Of a stretch of DNA of 64,000 nt, positions 43,844 to 53,270 are shown one piece after another. Positions within the stretch are counted from its first letter, which is position 1. Each line of letters starts with the position of its first letter. The notes under the pieces are model-generated. The model saw nothing but the letters and a program-made list of their open reading frames with translations. It was not told where the DNA came from and ran no database searches. The translations under genes and the position numbers were made by a program. Source of the stretch: Lachnospiraceae bacterium (GTDB lineage Bacteria > Bacillota > Clostridia > Lachnospirales > Lachnospiraceae); the NCBI GenBank assembly GCA_024695145.1, contig JAILIS010000002.1, forward strand, positions 1-64,000, read 5' to 3'.

Positions 43844-46255
43844 CTATTTGCATACGGGTGACCAGTATTGCTGCTGGTACATATCCGTAAAGACATAAGT
43901 TGCTTTTGCCTTTCCCGCATCGACGTCAAGTTTCATGTTCATGATCTCGACATCGGGCGAATCAAGCACGAGCGGATCACCGAGATAGAATGTATTATTG
44001 TATTTTCCGTTGTAATCATAGTACCTGCATATGAATCTCAGCTCATCCCCCGCCGCAAGAGCGATCGTATTCTTTGCCACGGTTTCCGTTGCTTCATCGT
44101 CATCATAGATAAATCTTGCTCCGGTGATGGTCCCGTCCGGGAATTCATCGGTAAACGCCAGAAGCAGTTCCGCTCTCTGGCCGTTGAGATATGCCGGAAC
44201 ATATCCGTTTATGCTGTAATTCTTTCCGTTATCTTCCGTATCGGTATGATAATACGCAACAAGATGTCCGTTTATCGTCATCCATGTATTGTCAAAATCA
44301 GCTATCAGATTGTTATCCTGATCGAATTCAAACGTGTTGTCGAGTCCGAGATCGATGAATCCCTCTCCGTCATCGACAAATACGTTCAGGTCGACGGATG
44401 ACACCTCCTTCCACTGCTCCTCGGACAGCTTGAAGACCTTTTGGCCTTTTGCGTTATCCACCGGTGTCAGGACGCCTGTTTCAAGACTTCCTGCTGCACC
44501 GCTCCTTCCCGTAAGAAGCGAAGCCATAAGACCCCCGAGCATGTCGTTGTATCCGCCGTAGCTCTCACCGCCGGAGCCCGCATAATCACTTCCGTACATA
44601 CTGCCGAAAAGCGATCCGAGAGGAGATCCTGCACCGTCACTGCCGATCTGTCCGCTCTGCTCGTTCGACGCAAATGCCCTGATACAGTCCGCATATGCAC
44701 TGTCCATTCCGATCTGCTCATAAGTCTTCACCATCGCACCGGCCTTTGATGCCTTCTTGTAGGGGAAATAAACCGACAGGCCGTTGGCGTTCGTTATGGA
44801 CCGCTGGGTTCTGTTGTACTTGACACACGCAGAGAGAGTTTCGGCAAGTTCATTACTTTGAGGCGTATCAAGAAGCTTTGCAAAATGTATGAAATCGATC
44901 TGGTCGATCTTTGAAGACTGCGCAAATTCCTTGGCCCTGTTTCTGGCATCGGAAACGGTCATGTATCCGTTCACATCGGATATAAGCTTACTCGTACTTG
45001 TGGAGAAACTGTTGAGCTTATCCGGTACCTTCGCGGCGATCTCGGCGAGATCCGTAACCGACAGGGTTGATTTTTGCCCCGGGCACTTTCTGTCGCAGAC
45101 ACTGACAAAATCATCAACGATGTTCTTACCTATCTGTGTCGTGGGCATGCTCGTATCTTTAGACAGCTCGGTCAGCCAGTTGGTGTAATACCAGCCCACA
45201 CCGGGTTCCGTCTCTTCGGAAGCGATCATGTAATCGGCGTAATCCGACAGCATCAGCGCGGTCTCAACGGTTGCCATAAGGCACGCATCGAATCCGACAA
45301 AATCAAACTTCACTCCGGAATCCGATATTGCCTTCTTGATCCCGGTAAGGCTCATGGAACCGCTCTGCGGAAACTTTTCGTCATAAGCGTAACCGGACAG
45401 GGATCCGCTGCCGTGATCCCACAGTATCAGCTCATTACGGTTGGCCGGAAAGTTGCTGCTGCAGTATTTAATGAAAGAAGTAAGTGTTGCCGGATCGGAC
45501 ATGGATACATTGCCCATATCTTCTTCAAGCAGTTTGACTCCGCCCCCTTTGACCTGATAGATCTGATTGCGGCTCGAGCTCACGATGTTGTTCTTCCACT
45601 TCTTACAACCGCCAGTGTACACGATCAAGTTTACGTTTTCCGAAATCGTGGCCGATGCCATTTCCTGAAGATCCGCCGTTCCCATTCCACTGCGGGATTC
45701 AAGATCGGTACCGCACAGGTAGACCATTATCGTGACCATGTCCGCTCCCTGTCCGACGATCGAAGTGAATTTCGCTCTTGCCGAAGGATCTACACTAGTA
45801 TCAAGCTGCGGCAAAGTCTCCTGCGATGCCGCGGATTCCTGTTCGTATGATGAATAGTCACTTGCGGATGTCGTATATCCTCCGAGAAGTGTGGCGAAGA
45901 TATCGCTCATACCCGGAACTTCGCTTCCGCTACCCTGCGACTGGGCCGGGGCCTGAGTCTGTGACTGGGACTGAGTCTGTGACTGGTCCTGTCCCGAAAG
46001 CTGTCCGGAAGATCCCGCATCCTCGGATCCGCCAAACATCCCTTTTGCCACAAAAAAGATGACGATTATAACAAGAAACGGCAGAAGTTTGCCCGGTCCG
46101 AATCCTCCTCCGGTGCGCATACCGCCTGACGAGCCTGAGCCGGATGAAGCGCTGTTTACAGGCCTCGGATCGAGCCCGCTGCCCTTCTTTTCCACGCCTA
46201 CCTTTCCTTCTCCTACTCTCTTGTCTCTGCTTCTTGGTCTGTTGTCGGGTGCCAT
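43844..46255 (-). CDS. Membrane-anchored clostripain-family (C11) cysteine protease
   Basis: An 803-aa protein with a basic cytosolic N-terminus, a membrane segment at about residues 57-72, a Gln/Ser repeat linker (SQTQSQSQTQ, about 80-110) and a C11 domain. MVYLCGTDLESRSGMG starts the domain, the catalytic His is in ILWDHGSGSLSGYA and the catalytic Cys in GFDACLMATVETAL. A Gly/Ser-rich insert and a C-terminal beta domain follow. C11 proteases cut after Arg or Lys, often after self-cleavage. The gene lies between licD-like and pncB genes. Confidence 0.9.
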   Translation of the reverse strand: MAPDNRPRSRDKRVGEGKVGVEKKGSGLDPRPVNSASSGSGSSGGMRTGGGFGPGKLLPFLVIIVIFFVAKGMFGGSEDAGSSGQLSGQDQSQTQSQSQTQAPAQSQGSGSEVPGMSDIFATLLGGYTTSASDYSSYEQESAASQETLPQLDTSVDPSARAKFTSIVGQGADMVTIMVYLCGTDLESRSGMGTADLQEMASATISENVNLIVYTGGCKKWKNNIVSSSRNQIYQVKGGGVKLLEEDMGNVSMSDPATLTSFIKYCSSNFPANRNELILWDHGSGSLSGYAYDEKFPQSGSMSLTGIKKAISDSGVKFDFVGFDACLMATVETALMLSDYADYMIASEETEPGVGWYYTNWLTELSKDTSMPTTQIGKNIVDDFVSVCDRKCPGQKSTLSVTDLAEIAAKVPDKLNSFSTSTSKLISDVNGYMTVSDARNRAKEFAQSSKIDQIDFIHFAKLLDTPQSNELAETLSACVKYNRTQRSITNANGLSVYFPYKKASKAGAMVKTYEQIGMDSAYADCIRAFASNEQSGQIGSDGAGSPLGSLFGSMYGSDYAGSGGESYGGYNDMLGGLMASLLTGRSGAAGSLETGVLTPVDNAKGQKVFKLSEEQWKEVSSVDLNVFVDDGEGFIDLGLDNTFEFDQDNNLIADFDNTWMTINGHLVAYYHTDTEDNGKNYSINGYVPAYLNGQRAELLLAFTDEFPDGTITGARFIYDDDEATETVAKNTIALAAGDELRFICRYYDYNGKYNNTFYLGDPLVLDSPDVEIMNMKLDVDAGKAKATYVFTDMYQQQYWSPVCK

Positions 46256-46286
46256 TTTATCTCTTCCTTTCCTGGTACGTGATCTT

Positions 46287-48200
46287 CTATACGGAGCAGT
46301 TAAGTATCATGACCGGTTTATGCTCCATCAGGAACTGCGTCGCGTACTCGGACGCCTCCCCGTAATATGCATCGATGTCATTTATGCATGTCTCTTTGGT
46401 GCCTTCGCCAAAATCACACTCCGAGTATTTTTCATACAGGCCGGGATATATGGATGCAAGATTTTCCTTAAGTCCTTCCTGCGTCTTATATATGACCTCA
46501 ATCCTGTCACTGTTCTCTTTAAATATGCCGAATACGTTCTTTATCTTTTCAACGGCTCTGTCGCCGTATTGTGCGAACATACCGAGTCCGACATAAAACA
46601 TTATCCTGCGTTTTGCAGTCATCCCGTCTGCGGGATCATATGCACTGGCAGGGCCGCGGCAGTTGCCGGTCACGGTTATCTTGTCTTCCCACACATCCCG
46701 TAATTCCCCGCCGGAAAAAGCGGTAAGACATTCGACGTATCTTTCTTTCATCTCGCTGCTGTGAAGCACTATCTCGTCACATCCCGCCGCCATCGGCGTG
46801 CACACATAGGACGGCATGAGCTTTATGGCACGCTCATCATCCGGTCCCACCGACTGTGCTTCATATGCCGGTACATAGACAAGCTTCCCGCAGCATCTTT
46901 TAAGATTCTTCGTGTAAAACACCTTGTCCACGGCGGTTATCATGTTGTATTCATCATAAGGATAGTTTGTGATAATGACGTCAGGATGGCTGTCAAGTAT
47001 ACTCACGTCATGTGTTACACACGCTCCCTCAAGATCTTTCGTATAATATCCGTCGGGTACACTGTCAGCGGAAGGCACGATCCCGGTCATGTCAGGTGCT
47101 ATGTCATACTTTGCCGCAGGAAGAATAGTAACATCCCATCCGTCGTCAATGTATTTTCCCACCAGGCCGGACATGTTTTTAAAAGCATCGGCACTGTACG
47201 TAATAAACAGCGCTCTCCCACCGCTTTGAGTATCCCGCTCTATATCGCTTTGCGGGCGCAACGTCATGTCTTTCTTATCGAACCTGTATGAAGGCCATTC
47301 GAATCCGAAATGCTCCTTCAGCACCTTTACATGCATCTCATAATACGGGTACTCATGAGCCCCACCGCTTTTTACCGGCATCATGTAGGAACTGCCGTAG
47401 TTCACACCAAGCACCGCATCATAACATGCGGGAACGGGAACGGAGACCGTCTCAAACGGCAGTCTCAACCCTTCTTTATAGTATTCGACCGGAAATTTAT
47501 ATGCATGATTTCCCATCCACAGCGGATAGAGAGTTATGTATTTTGCATCCTTCTCGCCAACCTCTCCGAAGAGCTTCTCAAGAAGGCTTCTGAGCTGTGT
47601 CAGCACATCGCCCTTTACATCGATGCTGACCCGGCATTTTTTCTCGATCAGTCTGATATCCTGTTCAAAATCAGATGCCGACATACCGAGGTTTGCCATA
47701 TCGTTGACAACACCGTATACAAGGCTGACCCTGTCCTCACGATCTTTCTCGTATTCATCATCGCCGCTTAAGAAGTCAAGGGGAAAGATGTCGATCCCGA
47801 GGGCAAACGGAAGACCGGAATACTTTTTCATATACTCGGGATCGAATCGGTAGTGATCACTCGATACAACACGGCAGAGCATCTGTTTAAAGTCCCGGTT
47901 CGACCTGTAACTGACAATGGAATAATTATCCGGAAGTATATGGGATACATTATCTATCAGATACATGTAGTCTTTGCGCTTCATGCATATGTCAACGTCA
48001 TCATCCCAGGGGATGAATCCCGCATGCCGCACAGCCCCGAGCAGTGTTCCCCACTCGGCAAAATATGAAAGGCCGCACTTTGAAAACGCCCTGTCAAGAT
48101 CGTCGAGTATGGCAAGCTGGGCCGCCCAGGTCCGCTTCACCATCGAAGGGATCAGGTAATCACATCTTATCTCTTCTTCATAAAATCTATGGGAAAACAT
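46287..48200 (-). CDS. LicD-family phosphotransferase with a C-terminal glycerophosphotransferase-like domain
   Basis: A 637-aa cytosolic protein. Residues about 30-290 are a LicD domain (YFAEWGTLLGAVRHAGFIPW, DDDVDICM), the family that adds phosphocholine or similar groups to surface polymers. Residues about 325-600 resemble CDP-glycerol transferase-type domains (ALFITYSADAFKNMSGLVGK, KLVYVPAYEAQSVGPDD). Substrate is unknown, but the product is likely a decorated surface glycan. The ATG is the first after an in-frame stop; AAGGAGGGG lies far upstream (about 18 bp). Confidence 0.82.
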   Translation of the reverse strand: MFSHRFYEEEIRCDYLIPSMVKRTWAAQLAILDDLDRAFSKCGLSYFAEWGTLLGAVRHAGFIPWDDDVDICMKRKDYMYLIDNVSHILPDNYSIVSYRSNRDFKQMLCRVVSSDHYRFDPEYMKKYSGLPFALGIDIFPLDFLSGDDEYEKDREDRVSLVYGVVNDMANLGMSASDFEQDIRLIEKKCRVSIDVKGDVLTQLRSLLEKLFGEVGEKDAKYITLYPLWMGNHAYKFPVEYYKEGLRLPFETVSVPVPACYDAVLGVNYGSSYMMPVKSGGAHEYPYYEMHVKVLKEHFGFEWPSYRFDKKDMTLRPQSDIERDTQSGGRALFITYSADAFKNMSGLVGKYIDDGWDVTILPAAKYDIAPDMTGIVPSADSVPDGYYTKDLEGACVTHDVSILDSHPDVIITNYPYDEYNMITAVDKVFYTKNLKRCCGKLVYVPAYEAQSVGPDDERAIKLMPSYVCTPMAAGCDEIVLHSSEMKERYVECLTAFSGGELRDVWEDKITVTGNCRGPASAYDPADGMTAKRRIMFYVGLGMFAQYGDRAVEKIKNVFGIFKENSDRIEVIYKTQEGLKENLASIYPGLYEKYSECDFGEGTKETCINDIDAYYGEASEYATQFLMEHKPVMILNCSV

Positions 48201-48232
48201 TTAAAAAGACCGACGGGCCCCTCCTTACAACA

Positions 48233-49828
48233 TTACTTGAAAAAAGTACCCATGATGCTTCTGCCGAGCTGGGCAAGAATGTTTCCTCCAAGAGTCTTGC
48301 CAAAAGATCCTCCGACTTTGCCGCCAATGCTCTTACCGACTTCACGGCCGACGGTCCCTGCCGCGGAACTTGCGATCGATCCTGCCGCACTCTTTACTTT
48401 GCGTTTCCTTGCGGCTTCTTCACGCTCGGCCGCTTTTCTCTCACGCTCTTTTTCTTTCTCGGCTTCTTTCTCTGCTTTTGCGGCTTCCTTAGCCTCAGCC
48501 GCCGCCTTCTTCTCCGCCTCTTCTTTTTCTTCCTGCTGGCTCTTCAAGCGCTCAAGGAATTCGTATGCGGAATCGGTCTCTATCGCATCCTTGTATTTTT
48601 TATACAGACTGCTGTCAATATAAGACTTCTCTTTTTCACGCTCCGATACAGGGCCCATGTACGACTGCGGAGGAAGTACTTTGCACCGCTCTACTATTGT
48701 CGGGATGCCTTCCTCATCGAGCACCGAGATCAGCGCTTCGCCGACTCCGAGTTCCATGATCGCGGTCTTTGTATCAAATTCGGGATTGGTCCTGAAAGAG
48801 TCCGCAGCCGTCTTGACCGCACGCTCCTCTGAGGGTGTATATGCGTGAAGTGCGTGCTGGATCTTATTGCCGAGCTGGGCAAGGACCTCATCCGGGATAT
48901 CCCTCGGATTCTGTGTGCAGAAATAAATACCCACGCCTTTACTTCTGATCAGTTTTACGATCTGTTCTATCTTCTGCCGCAGTGCCTTTGAAATATCATC
49001 AAAGAGAAGATGCGCTTCGTCAAAGAAGAAGATCATCTTCGGACGGTCGGGATCTCCGATCTCGGGAAGAGATTCGAATAATTCCGAAAGCAGATACAGA
49101 AGGAAAGCCGTATAGAGTTTCGGATCGGAGGCGAGCATGCTTCCGTCAAGAACATTGATCACGCCCCTGCCGTCACGGTCTTTCCTTATAAAATCATCAA
49201 TATTAAACGCGGGCTCGGTAAAGAACTTATCTCCGCCCGATGCCTCAAGCGCCACAACGCCCCTGATGATAGCTGCAACGCTTTGTTTTGTAACGTTTCC
49301 GTAGCTCTTCGATATCTCGGATGCGTTGTCGGATGCATACTGCAGCATAGATTTGAGATCCTTGATATCGACAAGCAGCAGATCCTCATCATCCGCCATC
49401 TTGAAAAGGCATGTAAGTATATCGGCCTGAGTATCGTTAAGGTTCATGAGCTTTGCAAGGAGGATCGGTCCCATCTCTGATACCGTTGTGCGAAGAGGTA
49501 TACCGTCTTTGCAATATATATCCCAGAAGACGGTCGGATAATCCGTATATGAAAATCCCGCCTCGTCAAGCGCAAATTTCCTGATGCGGTCACGCATATC
49601 ATCATTATCTTCTCCCGGTGCGCACAGTCCCGACAGGTCACCCTTTATATCGGCGAGAAAAACAGGAACGCCGGCATCGGAAAAGCTCTCTGCCAGAACT
49701 TTCAGCGATGTTGTTTTACCGGTTCCCGTTGCTCCCGCAATGAGACCGTGCCTGTTCGCCATCTTCGGCAGTATGGAGATCTTCCTGTCCCCGGCGTTTC
49801 CGATCCATATCTTATCCTCATAAAACAT
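48233..49828 (-). CDS. HerA-like ATPase of the DUF853 (YjgR) family
   Basis: A 531-aa P-loop ATPase. Walker A is GATGTGKTTSLKVLAE near residue 33; FFFDEAHLLFDDI is Walker B; FCTQNPRDIP is sensor-like. The C-terminal 110 residues are a charged Lys/Glu/Ala coiled coil ending in a Gly/Ser-rich hydrophobic tail. DUF853 members resemble HerA translocases, but their role is unknown. GTAAGGAGGG lies 5-6 bp before the ATG. It heads the minus-strand run to the MATE gene. Confidence 0.9.
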   Translation of the reverse strand: MFYEDKIWIGNAGDRKISILPKMANRHGLIAGATGTGKTTSLKVLAESFSDAGVPVFLADIKGDLSGLCAPGEDNDDMRDRIRKFALDEAGFSYTDYPTVFWDIYCKDGIPLRTTVSEMGPILLAKLMNLNDTQADILTCLFKMADDEDLLLVDIKDLKSMLQYASDNASEISKSYGNVTKQSVAAIIRGVVALEASGGDKFFTEPAFNIDDFIRKDRDGRGVINVLDGSMLASDPKLYTAFLLYLLSELFESLPEIGDPDRPKMIFFFDEAHLLFDDISKALRQKIEQIVKLIRSKGVGIYFCTQNPRDIPDEVLAQLGNKIQHALHAYTPSEERAVKTAADSFRTNPEFDTKTAIMELGVGEALISVLDEEGIPTIVERCKVLPPQSYMGPVSEREKEKSYIDSSLYKKYKDAIETDSAYEFLERLKSQQEEKEEAEKKAAAEAKEAAKAEKEAEKEKERERKAAEREEAARKRKVKSAAGSIASSAAGTVGREVGKSIGGKVGGSFGKTLGGNILAQLGRSIMGTFFK

Positions 49829-49856
49829 ATCAGACCCTCCTTACATATTCATGCAT

Positions 49857-49885
49857 TTTACTAAAACAGCATTATCGTTTATTAT
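49857..49885 (+). promoter_or_regulatory. Promoter of the S66 peptidase gene
   Basis: TTTACT (49857-49862), 17 bp, TATTAT (49880-49885). A minus-strand TATAAT (49886-49881) with TTGACA 20 bp further upstream overlaps it and may drive the HerA-like gene, although that spacing is long. Confidence 0.55.
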
Positions 49886-49929
49886 ATCATACAGGCAGCA
49901 AAAAGTTGTCAAAAGAAGGAGAATTGCAG

Positions 49930-50961
49930 ATGAGATATCCCGAATTTCTTAAAGACGGCGGCAGGATCGGTTTTATCGCACCCAGCTTCGGATGTGCGAT
50001 CGAACCGTACAGCACTGATTTTGAAAAATCATTAAATTGGTTTAAAGATAAAGGATACACAACCGTGACCGGTCCAAACTGCTTTCTTGACGAGGGGATC
50101 GGCATCAGCAATACACCGGAAAAATGTGCAGAAGAGGCAAATGACTTTTTTTGTAACGATAAAAGTGACGTGATCATATCATGCGGCGGAGGAGAGCTTA
50201 TGTGCACGATACTGCCGTATGTTGATTTTGACGCGATAAAAAAAGCCTCCCCGAAATGGTTCATGGGATACTCCGACAACACCAACCTGACATTTACACT
50301 GAACACGATCTGTGACACGGCATCGATCTATTCCGTCTGCGCATCGAAGTTTTCCGGCGAACACCATCAGTGTGTCGACGATGCATTCGACGTGCTTCGC
50401 GGAAGAAAGCTTTTTGTTGCCAATTATGATGAATGGTACAAAGATGTATGGGGAGCCGATGCACCGGAAGATGAAGATACGGTTGAAATATGTGAATACA
50501 GACAGTTTATTTATAACGGTGCCAAACCTTCCGACAGTGTTTCGTTTTCGGGGAGACTTGTCGGCGGATGCATGGACTGTCTCGTAACGCTTGTCGGAAC
50601 AAAGTTTGATAAAGCTGCGGAGTTTGCAGAACGCTACAGGGGCGACGGCATAATATGGTTTATTGAAAGCTGTGATCTGTCGGTGATGTCAATGACAAGG
50701 GCTCTGTGGCAGATGGAAAATGCGGGATGGTTCGCCAATACCGCGGGATTTCTGATCGGCCGCCCGCTCAGGTTTGATGATACGTTCGGGGACTTCGATC
50801 ATTATCAGGCCGTTCTGTCGATCCTCGGAAAATACAATGTACCTGTTGTCATGGATGTGGACATAGGTCATCAGTTTCCGCAGATGCCCGTGATATCGGG
50901 CGCATGTGCAAATGTAAATGCCGCCGGTAACACTCTTGCGATAGATTACTGCCTGTTGTAA
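49930..50961 (+). CDS. S66-family serine peptidase (LD-carboxypeptidase / MccF-like)
   Basis: A 343-aa enzyme. FIAPSFGCAIEP is the N-terminal loop, the catalytic Ser is in FMGYSDNTNLTF near residue 113, Glu in IWFIESCDLS and His in DVDIGHQFPQMP. Members either trim murein peptides at L,D-bonds or inactivate microcin C-like compounds; the long insert after the Ser region fits the MccF-like branch somewhat better. The ATG has AAGGAG 8 bp upstream. Its 3' end overlaps the convergent gene by 16 bp. Confidence 0.9.
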   Translation: MRYPEFLKDGGRIGFIAPSFGCAIEPYSTDFEKSLNWFKDKGYTTVTGPNCFLDEGIGISNTPEKCAEEANDFFCNDKSDVIISCGGGELMCTILPYVDFDAIKKASPKWFMGYSDNTNLTFTLNTICDTASIYSVCASKFSGEHHQCVDDAFDVLRGRKLFVANYDEWYKDVWGADAPEDEDTVEICEYRQFIYNGAKPSDSVSFSGRLVGGCMDCLVTLVGTKFDKAAEFAERYRGDGIIWFIESCDLSVMSMTRALWQMENAGWFANTAGFLIGRPLRFDDTFGDFDHYQAVLSILGKYNVPVVMDVDIGHQFPQMPVISGACANVNAAGNTLAIDYCLL

Positions 50962-51473
50962 TACTTTATTCCCGAATCCGGCAGAAAATACGTACGGATA
51001 TAGCCGTCTGTCGATACAACGACGAATTCGTTCGTGTCCTCGACATAGTATACATCATCGCCGTCTTCGGCTTCTGTTTTGTGAAGAGCTGCGGGATTGG
51101 ATACTGCAGCCGCCGCGGCGGCTTCATACTCTTTCGCGGTCTCAAATCCCATATCCCTCCCGTGCTTTTCATAATGCTGCATCAGAAGTTTATCATTCCT
51201 GAACCTGAGAGTGATACTGTTATCCGCCGCTTCTTCCTCCGGCTCCGGACTGCTCTCACTGTCAGATGCCGGCTCGGCTTCGGGCTCGGATTCAGGCTCA
51301 GACCCGGCTTCGGGCTCCGCAGTTTCCTGTATAAGTGTGATATCGGAAGATGCGAGCGCACCGGTATGGTCATCCGGGCCATGGAAGATCTCCGGATACC
51401 GGATCGCAAATATAACAATGACAAGCACCAAAGCAGCCGCTGCCGCGATCATGCTCTTCTTTGTTCCGTTCAT
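50946..51473 (-). CDS. Membrane-anchored protein with a possible RNase-toxin-like (BECR) C-terminal domain
   Basis: A 175-aa protein. A membrane segment (about residues 8-25) is followed by a Glu/Pro/Ser linker (about 50-83) and a C-terminal domain of about 90 residues. That domain (LLMQHYEKHGRDMGF, HKTEAEDGDDVYYVEDTNEF, VVVSTDGYIRTYFLPDSG) resembles the barnase/EndoU/RelE-like fold found at the ends of polymorphic toxins; the His, Arg and Tyr are candidates for catalysis. The ATG overlaps the upstream CPCC gene stop (ATGA), with GGAGGAG before it. Assignment to the fold is from memory of the pattern and needs checking. Confidence 0.65.
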   Translation of the reverse strand: MNGTKKSMIAAAAALVLVIVIFAIRYPEIFHGPDDHTGALASSDITLIQETAEPEAGSEPESEPEAEPASDSESSPEPEEEAADNSITLRFRNDKLLMQHYEKHGRDMGFETAKEYEAAAAAAVSNPAALHKTEAEDGDDVYYVEDTNEFVVVSTDGYIRTYFLPDSGIKYYNRQ

Positions 51474-51745
51474 CTTATCTCCTCCAAATAAGGCTCCCTT
51501 ACACGATCCCGAAACCTTTCCTCACAGGCATTGAACTTCCTGTAGTTTTCCCGGCACTCGTTAAGGCTTGGCTCATTTGCTCCGCCGCACAGATCCGGAT
51601 CATCCTCCTGCACGGGATCATCCTCCCAGAAGCATACCGGGCATATCTCATAAGCTCCGGGGCTTTGAAGCGTATAATATCCGCAGCACGGACATCTGAA
51701 CCTTTCATCCGTATTCCGGTCATTATCCCGAGAAACCGTATCCAT
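51470..51745 (-). CDS. CPCC family cysteine-rich protein
   Basis: A 91-aa protein with a CPCC domain: FRCPCCGYYTLQSPGAYEIC followed by PVCFWEDDP. The paired CxxC motifs form a zinc ribbon-like site. The C-terminal part is helical (NECRENYRKFNACEERFRDR). The family has no known function, though such genes often stand next to toxin-like genes. It lies directly upstream of the toxin-like gene with a 4-bp overlap, so an immunity or antitoxin role is a possible reading. Confidence 0.87.
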   Translation of the reverse strand: MDTVSRDNDRNTDERFRCPCCGYYTLQSPGAYEICPVCFWEDDPVQEDDPDLCGGANEPSLNECRENYRKFNACEERFRDRVREPYLEEIR

Positions 51746-51840
51746 CAGTTTATCATCTCCCTCTTAGTAAAAACGGGTATTTTCACACTCCGTATTATAA
51801 CAGCATTATCAAAACGGTGGAATCTGTCTTTCATAAGTTT

Positions 51841-51846
51841 TATAAT
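51841..51846 (+). promoter_or_regulatory. Possible -10 of the ktrB promoter, seven bases before the start codon
   Basis: TATAAT at 51841-51846 is followed seven bases later by the ATG. The -35 region 17 bp upstream (TGGAAT) is weak. No Shine-Dalgarno lies before the ATG, which would fit a leaderless transcript. Confidence 0.4.
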
Positions 51847-51853
51847 ACTGACC

Positions 51854-53248
51854 ATGGGAACAACACAAAGTGACAAAGTCAGCATACTGCGTCTCCGCCT
51901 CTCACCCACGCAGCTGATACCGTTAAGCTTCATGCTCGTTATACTTTTAGGGGCGATCCTGCTTCTCCTTCCCGTATCAAGCGCTCCCGGGCAGGAGACG
52001 GACTTTACGACCGCACTTTTTACGGCGACAACATCCGTTTGTGTGACAGGACTTGTCGTCGTGGATACTTATGCGCACTGGAGTCTTTTCGGACAGTTTG
52101 TCATTCTCGTCCTCATACAGATCGGAGGTCTCGGAGTAGTCGCCGTAGGCTCGATGCTCATGATGCTCTGGCGCAAGAAGTTCTTTCTCTGGGACCGGAT
52201 GCTTCTCGGCGATTCCCTTAATATCGACAAGAGCAAAGGGATACTGCGCATTCTCGTGCGTATTTTCAGAGGCGCAGCCATAGTTGAAGGTGCGGGGGCA
52301 CTCATATATGCTACAAGGTTCGTACCGCTCCTCGGTTTCGGAAAAGGTCTGTGGGCATCCCTGTTCCAGTCGGTATCCGCTTTCTGTAACGCCGGAATGG
52401 ATGTCATAGGAGCGAACAGCATGGCTGATTTTAACGATTCGTTCCTCCTGATGGGCACCACAATGCTGTTGATAATACTCGGAGGTATAGGATTCGTTGT
52501 GTGGTTTGACGTATTTGACGGGATACGTGCCGCCATCAGGAACAGGTACGGGGGAGCTCGTTTCATCAGCCATCTTTCCGAGCACACAAAGCTGGTCTTT
52601 CTTATGACGGCAACTCTGATAGTAGCCGGTGCGGCATGTATCTTTTTCGCTGAATACAACAACCCACATACTATCGGAAATATGGGACTTTCAGACAAGA
52701 TACTGAACAGTTTTTTCCAGTCCGTAACATTCCGTACTGCAGGCTTTGCATCTTTTCCTCAGGAGAAGCTTACCGAGACATCATGCATCATGGGATTCAT
52801 ACAGATGTTCATCGGCGGATCTCCCGTGGGAACGGCAGGCGGCATCAAGACCGTCACCGCTTTCCTGTTTTTCATGAATGCCTTTTCATATATTACAAAC
52901 AAAAAGGAAAGCGTGGTCTTCAGGCGCAGTGTTTCCGGTGAAATGATGCAGAAAGCATCCGCTGTGATCTTTGTAAGTACCGTGACACTTATCGTTATGA
53001 CGACCGCGCTCATTGCCGAAAGCAGCTTGAACTTAACGGATGCCCTGTTTGAAGTTACAAGTGCTCTCGGAACCGTCGGCCTGTCGAGAGCCGTTACTCC
53101 GACTCTTGACACTTTGGGACGGATCATCATCATATTATCCATGTATCTCGGAAGGATAGGACCGATATCAATGGCGGTATTCTTTGTGAGATCCGGCAGA
53201 TCCGCAAATGAGATAAAACACGCGGAAGGAACATTTTACGTAGGATAG
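51854..53248 (+). CDS. ktrB: KtrB/TrkH-type potassium transporter, membrane subunit
   Basis: A 464-aa K+ channel-like transporter. Four filter segments are visible: SVCVTGLVVVDT, FCNAGMDVIG, RTAGFASFP and LGTVGLSRAV, each with the central Gly. About ten membrane segments follow RLSPTQLIPLSFMLVILL. The ATG at 51854 fits the normal length; upstream the frame stays open for 131 more codons over the CPCC gene and has no family match. No ribosome site is seen. ktrA follows by 22 bp. Confidence 0.93.
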   Translation: MGTTQSDKVSILRLRLSPTQLIPLSFMLVILLGAILLLLPVSSAPGQETDFTTALFTATTSVCVTGLVVVDTYAHWSLFGQFVILVLIQIGGLGVVAVGSMLMMLWRKKFFLWDRMLLGDSLNIDKSKGILRILVRIFRGAAIVEGAGALIYATRFVPLLGFGKGLWASLFQSVSAFCNAGMDVIGANSMADFNDSFLLMGTTMLLIILGGIGFVVWFDVFDGIRAAIRNRYGGARFISHLSEHTKLVFLMTATLIVAGAACIFFAEYNNPHTIGNMGLSDKILNSFFQSVTFRTAGFASFPQEKLTETSCIMGFIQMFIGGSPVGTAGGIKTVTAFLFFMNAFSYITNKKESVVFRRSVSGEMMQKASAVIFVSTVTLIVMTTALIAESSLNLTDALFEVTSALGTVGLSRAVTPTLDTLGRIIIILSMYLGRIGPISMAVFFVRSGRSANEIKHAEGTFYVG

Positions 53249-53270
53249 ACAGTTTAACAGGAGGCTTGCT

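Noticed and set aside
42583..43890. Open frame of 435 codons on the plus strand opposite pncB
   Set aside because: It is the mirror of pncB, has no ribosome site or recognisable domain, and pncB motifs are clear on the other strand.
45074..45850. Open frame of 258 codons opposite the clostripain gene
   Set aside because: Antisense shadow of a gene with intact catalytic motifs; no start signal.
51461..51853. N-terminal extension of ktrB by 131 codons
   Set aside because: It covers the CPCC gene in antisense, has no family match, and ktrB homologues begin near the ATG at 51854.
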